Positions 1-5,192 of a stretch of DNA of 5,192 nucleotides are shown here, one piece after another; position 1 is the first letter of the stretch; each line of letters opens with the position of its first letter. The notes below the pieces were generated by a model. The model was not told the DNA's origin and searched no databases. It saw nothing but the letters and a program-made list of their open reading frames with translations. Source of the DNA: Sphingobacteriales bacterium (GTDB lineage: Bacteria; Bacteroidota; Bacteroidia; Chitinophagales; Chitinophagaceae); contig REAQ01000174.1 of assembly GCA_004294195.1 (NCBI GenBank), positions 1 to 5,192 on the forward strand. Reading direction: 5' to 3'. Made by a program: the position numbers and the translations under genes.

Positions 1-304
1 TGTGCCGATCTGCGTCTCGCATCTGTTTCTTCTCAAAGTTCTTCTCCAGTGCTGCGGTTAGGTCTACTCCGGTTTGGTTGGCGAGGCAAATGAGCACCCA
101 AAGCACATCGGCCATTTCATCGCCGAGGTCCCTGTGTTTGTCGGACTCCTTGAAACTCTGCTCACCATAAGTCCTGGCCATGATACGTGCCAACTCTCCC
201 ACTTCTTCCGTCAGGATAGCCATATTGGTGAGCTCATTGAAATAACGGACCCCAACGGTCTTGATCCATTGGTCTACGTCTGCTTGTGCCTGTGCGATGG
301 TCAT
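1..304 (-). CDS. MazG-like nucleotide pyrophosphohydrolase (3' end missing)
   Basis: Single-domain all-alpha NTP pyrophosphohydrolase of the MazG/dCTPase-like superfamily. Such enzymes hydrolyse (d)NTPs, often non-canonical ones, to the monophosphate and PPi in the cytosol. The 101 codons visible show the paired acidic Mg-binding motifs of the family: EEVGE at residues 33-37 (E33/E34 and E37) and DEMADV at 62-67 (E63 and D66), in helices about 30 residues apart. The protein starts at ATG 304-302, just 3 bp after the dtd stop codon, so the two are surely one transcript. There is no strong Shine-Dalgarno, only an A-rich AAAGAAT stretch. The reading frame is open to base 1; single-domain members are about 110 residues, so only some ten residues are probably missing. 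The family call is firm; the substrate cannot be told from sequence. Confidence 0.92.
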   Translation of the reverse strand, partial: MTIAQAQADVDQWIKTVGVRYFNELTNMAILTEEVGELARIMARTYGEQSFKESDKHRDLGDEMADVLWVLICLANQTGVDLTAALEKNFEKKQMRDADRH

Positions 305-307
305 GGT

Positions 308-760
308 TTATTCTTTTGCTTTGGTATCTATCGTTATCGTTACAGGCCCGTTGTTCCACAACCGCACCTGCATATCCGCACCAAACTCCCCGGTCTGGAT
401 CTTTTTTCCACGATCCGTTTCCAGCTGGCGGATCATTTTCTCATATAAAGGAATGGCGATCTCTGGCTTGGAAGCGCGAATGTAGGAAGGACGGTTCCCC
501 TTCCGTGTAGAAGCATGCAGGGTGAACTGGCTAACCAGTAAAATGTCTCCACCCGTATCCTTAACAGAAAGATTCATAACCCCATCTGAATCATCAAAAA
601 TCCGGAGGTTTACGATCTTCCCGCTAAGCCACTGAATATCTTCTTCATTATCAGCATCTTCAATCCCCAAAAAGATCAGGAGTCCCTGACCAACCGATCC
701 CCTGACCTGATCATCTACTATCACAGATGCTTCCCTTACCCGCTGAATGACTGCTCTCAT
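308..760 (-). CDS. dtd: D-aminoacyl-tRNA deacylase (D-Tyr-tRNA deacylase)
   Basis: Chirality proofreading enzyme that hydrolyses D-amino acids (and mischarged Gly) from tRNA, acting as a cytosolic homodimer at the 2'/3'-OH of the terminal adenosine. The 150-residue product has the full family length (E. coli Dtd is 145). It opens with the typical MRAVIQRVREASV strand. It carries the active-site motif SQFTL at residues 77-81 and the dimer-partner motif NNGPVT at 136-141, which holds the Gly-Pro pair (138-139) of the cis-proline selectivity loop. RIF (53-55), MNL (62-64), RPSY (90-93) and TGEFGADMQV (123-132) also follow the E. coli protein. The ATG at 760-758 gives the canonical N terminus. 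It is the promoter-proximal gene of the pair with the MazG-like enzyme and lies divergent to arfB. All key residues are present. Confidence 0.97.
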   Translation of the reverse strand: MRAVIQRVREASVIVDDQVRGSVGQGLLIFLGIEDADNEEDIQWLSGKIVNLRIFDDSDGVMNLSVKDTGGDILLVSQFTLHASTRKGNRPSYIRASKPEIAIPLYEKMIRQLETDRGKKIQTGEFGADMQVRLWNNGPVTITIDTKAKE

Positions 761-794
761 ATGTGAAACAAGTATCTTATCGTAACTTTAAGAA
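761..794. promoter_or_regulatory. Short divergent intergenic region dtd / arfB
   Basis: This 34-bp gap separates two divergent start codons, so promoters for both directions must lie here or inside the opposite gene. The only resemblance to the Bacteroidota -7 element TAnnTTTG is TAACTTTA at 783-790 (one mismatch), which would put the transcription start at or near the arfB ATG. No matching -33 element is seen. For dtd only a poor TACTTG match is visible. The location is supported by gene layout; the exact promoter boxes are not. Confidence 0.35.
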
Positions 795-1199
795 ATGAAG
801 ATAGATATTAGCCGGGAATTGATGTTCAGGACGGCGAGGAGTGGTGGCAAGGGTGGGCAGAACGTCAATAAAGTGGAGACCATGGTGGAAGCCATGTTCC
901 CGGTGATGGAATCAGCCTTGCTCACTGATACGCAGAAAGCAATGGTCATGGAAAAATGCAGGAACCAGATCAATGCAGATGGTTACCTGACAACAAGATC
1001 CAGTGCCACGCGTTCACAGTTGGAAAACAAACTGCTGGCCATCGAAAAAATAAATAACATGGTCAATAGCGCCTTGGTGAAAAAGAAATCAAGGATCGCC
1101 ACCAAGCCGCATGCTGGAGCCAAAGAAAAACGACTGACCGGAAAGAAGAACAGATCTGAAATCAAATCAGGCCGCAGAAGAATTGATCACAGCTGGTAA
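795..1199 (+). CDS. arfB: Alternative ribosome-rescue factor / peptidyl-tRNA hydrolase, GGQ domain
   Basis: ArfB (YaeJ) releases nascent chains from ribosomes stalled at mRNA 3' ends, hydrolysing peptidyl-tRNA with a release-factor-like GGQ loop. The 134-residue product (E. coli ArfB is 140) has the catalytic loop SGGKGGQNVNKVET at residues 16-29, with GGQ at 20-22. The compact domain runs to about residue 90. A Lys/Arg-rich tail from about 95 (VKKKSR, KEKRL, GKKNR, GRRR) matches the part that enters the empty mRNA channel, and this separates it from true release factors RF1/RF2, which have codon-reading domains. The ATG at 795 gives the expected short N-terminal lead. The next gene, mbnP, follows after 10 bp on the same strand, so they may be co-transcribed although no functional link is known. 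Very confident on family; a mitochondrial ICT1-like role is the same activity. Confidence 0.95.
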   Translation: MKIDISRELMFRTARSGGKGGQNVNKVETMVEAMFPVMESALLTDTQKAMVMEKCRNQINADGYLTTRSSATRSQLENKLLAIEKINNMVNSALVKKKSRIATKPHAGAKEKRLTGKKNRSEIKSGRRRIDHSW

Positions 1200-1209
1200 A
1201 ATTTTATAT

Positions 1210-1977
1210 ATGCGAACGAGATTTTGGAAGTTGCCGTGGTATTTTTTCATTGTGGGTACGATGATTTTTCTGTCTTCCTGCCAGAAAGATTCAAGTGACG
1301 AAACAGGAACATCATCCCTCAAGGTAACATTCAGGATCCTCAACAACGGGGAACCCTTGAACACCAGTGAAACCTATTTGAATTTCAGTGGCGAGCAATA
1401 CCGGGTGGATGTATTCAAATTTTATGTTTCCAATGTAAAACTTCGCACATCAGACAATCGGGTGAGTGAAGAAAAAGAAAGCTATCACTTGGTTGATCTG
1501 GCCAACGCGGAATCCAGAGAACTCACACTTACGATGAACAATGGCAGCTATCAGCAACTGGAATTTACACTGGGCGTTGATAGTCTGCGTAATGTAAGTG
1601 GCGCACAAACGGGTGCGCTGGATCCGATGCTGGGGATGTTCTGGACCTGGAACTCAGGATACATTTTCGCTAAGCTCGAAGGTCAATCGCCCCAGTCTAC
1701 TGCCCTTCAGCAAAACTTCACGTATCATATTGGTGGCTTCCGGAACGGAGAGAATGCGTTGCGTAAGATCCTGTTGAATATACCTGCAGACAAACCCATC
1801 CAGTTGGGTAAAACCGATATGGTAGTCATCGATGTTGACCTTGCTCGTTGGTTTGACGGAGCGCATAAAATATCCATCGCCACAGCCCCTTCACTGATGA
1901 CACCCGGAGGGCAATCGCTTTTGATTGCAGACAACTATGCCACAATGTTTACGCTGGCCAATGTGATCAATCCCTGA
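1210..1977 (+). CDS. mbnP: MbnP-family periplasmic/surface lipoprotein, putative copper-binding
   Basis: Homologue of MbnP, the partner of the diheme enzyme MbnH. In Methylosinus, MbnP binds copper after one of its Trp residues is oxidised to kynurenine. The ATG at 1210 is preferred over the in-frame ATG at 1183, which lies inside arfB and would add nine residues before the signal peptide. From 1210 the protein has 255 residues: a basic start and hydrophobic stretch (about 10-20), then lipobox LSSC with lipidated C24. Family hallmarks are FYVSNVKL (71-78), GVDSLRN (122-128) and GALDPMLGMFWTWNSGY (135-151). After lipoprotein processing only three Trp remain (W145, W147, W214), together with H93, H173 and H219 as possible metal ligands and no further Cys. 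C24 is followed by QKDSSDE, resembling the Bacteroidota surface-lipoprotein export signal. The stop overlaps the next start by one base. The copper role here is inferred from the family. Confidence 0.9.
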   Translation: MRTRFWKLPWYFFIVGTMIFLSSCQKDSSDETGTSSLKVTFRILNNGEPLNTSETYLNFSGEQYRVDVFKFYVSNVKLRTSDNRVSEEKESYHLVDLANAESRELTLTMNNGSYQQLEFTLGVDSLRNVSGAQTGALDPMLGMFWTWNSGYIFAKLEGQSPQSTALQQNFTYHIGGFRNGENALRKILLNIPADKPIQLGKTDMVVIDVDLARWFDGAHKISIATAPSLMTPGGQSLLIADNYATMFTLANVINP

Positions 1978-3011
1978 TGAGGAAGATACTGGTCATATTG
2001 CTGACAGGCGTAGTAGCAGTGGGCTTGATGGAAGCCTGCAGAAAAGCAGACGAATCCGCTCCGGACACGCAATCGCTCACTCTAAACGTTCCCCAGGGTT
2101 GGCCTCAGCCGGAAAACATTTTTTCATCCAATCCATTGACCCAACAAGGCTTTGACCTTGGCAAAAAACTATTTTACGATGGCAGGCTTTCCAAAGATGG
2201 GAACTTTCCCTGTGCATCCTGCCACCAACAGTTTGCAGGCTTTGCCACCTTTGACCATACGCTGAGCCATGGGTTCAACAACCAGTTCACAACGAGGAAC
2301 GCTCCCGGCCTTTTCAATTTGGCCTGGTATAAAGAATTCCATTGGGATGGAGGCATCAATCACCTTGAAGTGCAGCCACTGGCTCCAATCACCGCACCCA
2401 ATGAAATGGCAGAGACCGTGGAGAATGTGATCGCAAAACTGAAGGCGGATGCAACCTATCCAAAGATGTTCAAGGCAGCTTTCGGAACAGAACAGATCAA
2501 CTCCCAACTGATGTTACGAGCCCTGTCTCAATTTATGGGCATGATGGTTTCTTCAAACAGCAAGTACGATAAAGTGATGCGGGGACAAAGCAGTTTTACG
2601 GAAGGGGAAATGAGGGGCTACAAAATCTTCCAGGCCAATTGCGCCAGTTGCCACAAGGAACCACTCTTCACGGACCAGAGCTACCGGAATACGGGTTTAC
2701 CGATGGATCCCTTCCTGAAAGACGCAGGCAGGATGCGCATCACCCGGTTGTCTGGAGATTCGCTGAAATTCAAGGTCCCCTCTCTTCGGAACGTTATGGT
2801 AACAGCTCCTTATGCACATGATGGCCGATTCTTTTCCGTGGGTGCTGTTATTGATCACTACCGCTTCAATGTGGTGAATGGACCTACCACAGATCCGTTG
2901 GTTAAAAACAAATTCAACCTGGACATCTTTGCTAAAAATGACCTGATCATTTTTATGCGGACGCTGACGGACAGTAGTTTTATGGCAGATAAAAGATTCA
3001 GCCAGGAATAA
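1977..3011 (+). CDS. mbnH: MbnH/MauG-like diheme cytochrome c peroxidase family lipoprotein
   Basis: Exported diheme protein of the bacterial cytochrome c peroxidase/MauG superfamily, probably the enzyme that oxidises a Trp of the MbnP encoded just upstream. The 344-residue product has two heme c sites, CASCH at 79-83 and CASCH at 222-226. It also has the family segments GKKLFYDGRLS (62-72), RNAPGLFNLAW (107-117), HWDGG (122-126) and VPSLRNVMVTAPYAHDG (267-283). W123 lies about 40 residues after the first heme His, as the inter-heme Trp does in Pseudomonas CcpA; Y295 in IDHYRF is a candidate Tyr ligand of the MauG type (inference). The N terminus is a signal peptide ending MEAC (C21), a loose lipobox, followed by RKADES. 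The ATG at 1977 overlaps the mbnP stop as TGATG, implying translational coupling. A simple H2O2-scavenging peroxidase is the alternative; the mbnP neighbour favours MbnH. Confidence 0.9.
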   Translation: MRKILVILLTGVVAVGLMEACRKADESAPDTQSLTLNVPQGWPQPENIFSSNPLTQQGFDLGKKLFYDGRLSKDGNFPCASCHQQFAGFATFDHTLSHGFNNQFTTRNAPGLFNLAWYKEFHWDGGINHLEVQPLAPITAPNEMAETVENVIAKLKADATYPKMFKAAFGTEQINSQLMLRALSQFMGMMVSSNSKYDKVMRGQSSFTEGEMRGYKIFQANCASCHKEPLFTDQSYRNTGLPMDPFLKDAGRMRITRLSGDSLKFKVPSLRNVMVTAPYAHDGRFFSVGAVIDHYRFNVVNGPTTDPLVKNKFNLDIFAKNDLIIFMRTLTDSSFMADKRFSQE

Positions 3012-3028
3012 TTATCAGGTCTCAGGAT

Positions 3029-3075
3029 GCAGGTCGCATTGCCTCCTGCGACGTGCGAACTACGAACTGCGACCT
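3029..3075. repeat. Heptamer tandem repeat with inverted copy; possible bidirectional hairpin
   Basis: Four direct heptamers lie end to end: TGCGACG (3047-3053), TGCGAAC (3054-3060), TACGAAC (3061-3067) and TGCGACC (3068-3074). An inverted copy sits upstream at 3029-3038 (GCAGGTCGCA). The inverted copy can pair with 3047-3056 (10 bp, one G:G mismatch, 8-nt loop TTGCCTCC) or, perfectly over 8 bp, with 3068-3075. It lies between convergent genes and its last bases reach the stop codon of the minus-strand gene. A transcription-ending or transcript-protecting role is plausible, but there is no T-tract on either side, so it is not a classic intrinsic terminator. It may be a copy of a dispersed genomic repeat. 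Confidence 0.75.
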
Positions 3076-3757
3076 ATTTAGGCACTTCAACTTTACTTTT
3101 TCCTTTCCCTTGCTTAAACACTTCAAGGGCTGCTTTCCGGCTCTCAATCTCTTGTTGCATCCGGGCCTGATCAGTCTTATTTTTTTCGATATCTTTCTGG
3201 ATATCAGAGAGTTTCTTTTCCAATCTGGACTGTTCCTCCATAAGGTTATTATATTTTTTCTCAGATTCCTTTATATCATTCTCCTGTTCCTTGATTCGAG
3301 ATTCCTGATTATGATCATCAAGATGACCTCCAACTGCTGCAGCCACGCCTACACCGCCTGCCGCCACCAACAAGGCAGTATGTGACGAAACACGGTTGTT
3401 AAGGTCTTCCCCCGGATCTGCAAGGATCATGTATACCTTAGAAGCTGATTTACCGTCTTTCTCCACTTTATAATACATATCACAAACTTTGCCACTCAGT
3501 CTCAAAATTGAAACATTTTTAACTTCATAAAATCCGTTGCGCTCTTTTGCTTTAACTCCGCGGCTCTCGGCAAGTTTTCGCATGCCGTTTTCTACCTGAT
3601 CCTTTGGGTAAGGAATTTCAAAAATGGTGGCATCGTGTTCCACCTTCTGGTATTTTACCTTTCCTGGATAGTGGCGTACGTTTGCGGCGTTGACATCCTG
3701 GCTCCTGCCGACGAAGACCAATAGAACGAACATGGTTAGTAACAATCCTTTACGCAT
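3074..3757 (-). CDS. Secreted/envelope protein of unknown function with C-terminal coiled coil
   Basis: I do not recognise the family. The 227-residue product starts with a signal peptide (MRKG, then a hydrophobic stretch to about residue 17, ending GRSQ at 17-20, a common Bacteroidota signal-peptidase I cleavage context). A mixed globular part follows (about 25-120) with a single Cys at 92. Next comes a Gly/Ala/Val-rich hydrophobic segment at 126-145 (HTALLVAAGGVGVAAAVGGH), which could be a membrane helix or a glycine-zipper-like insertion. Residues 147-217 are highly charged (E, K, Q, R) with heptad-like hydrophobic spacing, as in a long coiled coil. The tail is Lys-rich (KQGKGKSKVEVPK). 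The start has GGAAG a few bases upstream. The gene stands alone, convergent to mbnH and divergent from the flippase. No promoter matching the TAnnTTTG consensus was found in its upstream region. Coding status is well supported; function is unknown. Confidence 0.85.
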   Translation of the reverse strand: MRKGLLLTMFVLLVFVGRSQDVNAANVRHYPGKVKYQKVEHDATIFEIPYPKDQVENGMRKLAESRGVKAKERNGFYEVKNVSILRLSGKVCDMYYKVEKDGKSASKVYMILADPGEDLNNRVSSHTALLVAAGGVGVAAAVGGHLDDHNQESRIKEQENDIKESEKKYNNLMEEQSRLEKKLSDIQKDIEKNKTDQARMQQEIESRKAALEVFKQGKGKSKVEVPK

Positions 3758-3818
3758 AATCTTCCGTTTGAAGGATAAAGGTGGTAAAAATTCTGTGCCC
3801 CCGCTCAGCTATTTAATT

Positions 3819-3850
3819 ATTGATACATATTGGCCATTCGGTTATTTTTG
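3819..3850 (+). promoter_or_regulatory. Bacteroidota-type sigma(ABfr) promoter for the flippase gene
   Basis: TATTTTTG at 3843-3850 is an exact match to the Bacteroidota -7 consensus TAnnTTTG. ATTG at 3819-3822, 20 bp upstream, matches three of four bases of the -33 element TTTG at normal spacing. Transcription would start near 3856-3858, giving a leader of only about 13 nt before the TTG start at 3870. This is pattern matching only, but box quality, spacing and position agree. The surrounding 112-bp intergenic region (3758-3869) is AT-rich around 3811-3830 and shows no other clear site. Confidence 0.6.
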
Positions 3851-3869
3851 CTGAAAGCAATCGGCACAC

Positions 3870-5192
3870 TTGAGCAGCATTAAGAAACTAGCCTCCCAAA
3901 CCTTCTGGTATGGATTCAGCAACATCTTCGGAAGGTTCCTGAATTATCTCCTTACCCCGCTGCTGACTACCGTGTTTGGACCCGAGAAATACGGAGATAT
4001 ATCGATATTATTCGCCTCTGCGGCCTTCTTGCAGATCGTATACACCTATGGGATGGAAACCTCGTATTTCAGGTTCTCCAACCATAACCCCGAAAAACTG
4101 GTGTATAACACCGGGGTCACCACGCTTACCATCACCTCGGTTGTACTTACTGCCCTTTTGATCATACCCGTTCAGTCACTTGCCAGTTATATGGCAATTG
4201 GCAGCCATCCAGAGTACATTAAGTATGTGCTGCTGATTGTGGCTTTAGATACCATGGCTGTTCTGCCTTTCTCAAAGTTGAGGTATGAAGGAAGACCCCG
4301 CAAGTTTGCATTTTTGAAAGTGCTGAACATCCTTGTCAACATCGCTTTTGTTCTGTTCTTCCTCGTTTGGTGTAAGGGGCAGCACGAGAAAGGTGCTGAG
4401 AATGTATGGTCGCTTTTGTACAATCCGGCCATCGATATCGGTTATGTTTTCATTGCGCAATTGATTGCCAGTGCCGTTACCCTGGTGTTGCTGTGGAAGG
4501 AATTATCTTCCTTTAGTTTCAGCTTTGATAAAAAACTGGTCAGGGAAATGCTGATCTATTCGGCACCATTGGTGATCGTTGGGTTTGGGGGTATGATCAA
4601 TGAAACCATTGACCGGTTCATGATCACCGCTTTGCATACGGGAACGCCAGACCAAGCCCGGGCGGCCAACGGTATTTACAGTGCCAATACCAAACTCGCC
4701 ATTGTGATTACCCTCTTTATCTCTGCATTTCGGATGGGCGCAGAGCCGTTCTTCTTCAAGCAAGCTACCGAAGGGCAGGCTGCAAAAATCTATGCCCGGG
4801 TGATGAAATTTTTTGTGCTCACCTGCTGCCTTTGTTTCCTTTCAGTGATGTTGTTCCTTGATATCTGGAAATACTTCATGGGGGTCAAAAAACATCCTGA
4901 GTATATGCAGGGCTTAAAAGTTGTGCCCTGGCTGATGATGGGTAAAATTTTCCTCGGCGTGTATTACAATCTCTCCATATGGTATAAACTCACTAATAAA
5001 AACCTGATGGCAGCCTATGTTACGGTCGCCGGTGCGGCCATCACCATCGTGCTGAACTGGCTACTGATCCCAAGAATAGGCTATATGGGCTGCGCCATCG
5101 CCAGTTTTATCTGCTATGGCTTCATGATGGTGATCAGTTACAAACTCGGCCAAAAACACTACCCCGTTCCTTATGCCTGGAAAAAACTCACA
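3870..5192 (+). CDS. Wzx-like polysaccharide/lipid flippase (3' end missing)
   Basis: Integral inner-membrane transporter of the MOP (MATE/Wzx/MVF) superfamily, polysaccharide biosynthesis type, which moves lipid-linked sugars across the cytoplasmic membrane for surface glycan or LPS assembly. The visible 441 residues begin SSIKKLASQTFWYGFSN, the usual opening of this group, with repeated hydrophobic segments (about 43-60, 82-100, 117-133, 150-167, 190-208, 228-243, 273-288, 312-330, 350-370, 381-400, 406-424) and loops with NETIDRFMI (244-252) and FRMGAEPFFF (287-296). The start must be TTG at 3870: an in-frame TGA at 3852-3854 precedes it, and the first in-frame ATG (4053) would remove 61 conserved-looking residues. 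The frame stays open to the window end; relatives are about 480-500 residues, so some 40-60 are missing. No glycosyltransferase is visible in the window, so the substrate is unknown. Confidence 0.92.
   Translation, partial: MSSIKKLASQTFWYGFSNIFGRFLNYLLTPLLTTVFGPEKYGDISILFASAAFLQIVYTYGMETSYFRFSNHNPEKLVYNTGVTTLTITSVVLTALLIIPVQSLASYMAIGSHPEYIKYVLLIVALDTMAVLPFSKLRYEGRPRKFAFLKVLNILVNIAFVLFFLVWCKGQHEKGAENVWSLLYNPAIDIGYVFIAQLIASAVTLVLLWKELSSFSFSFDKKLVREMLIYSAPLVIVGFGGMINETIDRFMITALHTGTPDQARAANGIYSANTKLAIVITLFISAFRMGAEPFFFKQATEGQAAKIYARVMKFFVLTCCLCFLSVMLFLDIWKYFMGVKKHPEYMQGLKVVPWLMMGKIFLGVYYNLSIWYKLTNKNLMAAYVTVAGAAITIVLNWLLIPRIGYMGCAIASFICYGFMMVISYKLGQKHYPVPYAWKKLT

Noticed and set aside
74..448. Plus-strand open frame of 124 codons
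   Set aside because: It is antisense to the MazG-like gene and to the 3' part of dtd, both of which have clear family motifs; its translation resembles nothing known.
1183..1209. Alternative upstream ATG for mbnP giving a 264-residue product
   Set aside because: It overlaps arfB coding sequence and would place nine residues (MITAGKILY) ahead of a normal lipoprotein signal peptide; the ATG at 1210 gives the expected basic N terminus.
2169..2507. Minus-strand open frame of 112 codons inside the diheme gene
   Set aside because: It is a shadow of the well-supported mbnH frame with both heme motifs.
3029..3075. Reading the heptamer array as a CRISPR or an intrinsic terminator
   Set aside because: Units are 7 bp with no spacers, which excludes CRISPR; no T-tract follows the hairpin on either strand, so a classic rho-independent terminator is not supported.
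3053..3385. Plus-strand open frame rich in Phe/Leu, resembling a membrane protein
   Set aside because: It is the antisense of the Lys/Glu-rich coiled coil; AAA/GAA codons read backwards give TTT/TTC and so a false hydrophobic protein.
4053..4055. First in-frame ATG as flippase start
   Set aside because: It would delete the conserved SSIKKLASQTFWYG opening and the first membrane segments; TTG at 3870 fits the family and the promoter position.
4503..4763. Minus-strand open frame of 86 codons
   Set aside because: It lies wholly inside the flippase gene, which has continuous membrane-protein coding to the window end.

Overview
The window reads as chromosomal DNA of a member of the Bacteroidota, most likely a Chitinophagaceae- or Sphingobacteria-like bacterium. 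The grounds are moderate GC, lipoprotein signals with an acidic run after the lipid-bearing Cys, a secretion signal ending in SQ, weak ribosome binding sites, a TAnnTTTG-type promoter, and protein families and gene neighbours typical of that phylum. No phage, IS element, CRISPR array or RNA gene was found; the region looks like ordinary core and near-core genome.

Layout. (1) Bases 1-760, minus strand: a two-gene operon with dtd (D-aminoacyl-tRNA deacylase) upstream and a MazG-type nucleotide pyrophosphohydrolase downstream, the latter cut by the window edge. Both are sanitation enzymes. (2) Bases 795-3011, plus strand, divergent from dtd across 34 bp: arfB (GGQ ribosome-rescue hydrolase), then after 10 bp an MbnP-family lipoprotein, then with a 1-base TGATG overlap an MbnH/MauG-like diheme peroxidase that also carries a lipoprotein signal. 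(3) Bases 3029-3075: a compact repeat between convergent genes, made of four tandem heptamers plus one inverted copy able to form alternative hairpins. (4) Bases 3074-3757, minus strand: a secreted or envelope protein of unknown function with a Gly/Ala-rich hydrophobic segment and a long C-terminal coiled coil. (5) Bases 3870-5192, plus strand: the first 441 codons of a Wzx-like polysaccharide/lipid flippase that starts at TTG and lies behind a good Bacteroidota promoter; it runs off the window.

The most interesting part is the mbnP-mbnH pair. In the methanotroph Methylosinus, MbnH is a MauG-like diheme enzyme that converts a Trp of MbnP to kynurenine and so makes a copper site. Here the pair occurs with no methanobactin biosynthesis gene in view. 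Both partners have lipoprotein signals and their genes are translationally coupled, which suggests a membrane-tethered protein-modification and metal-handling module in this phylum.
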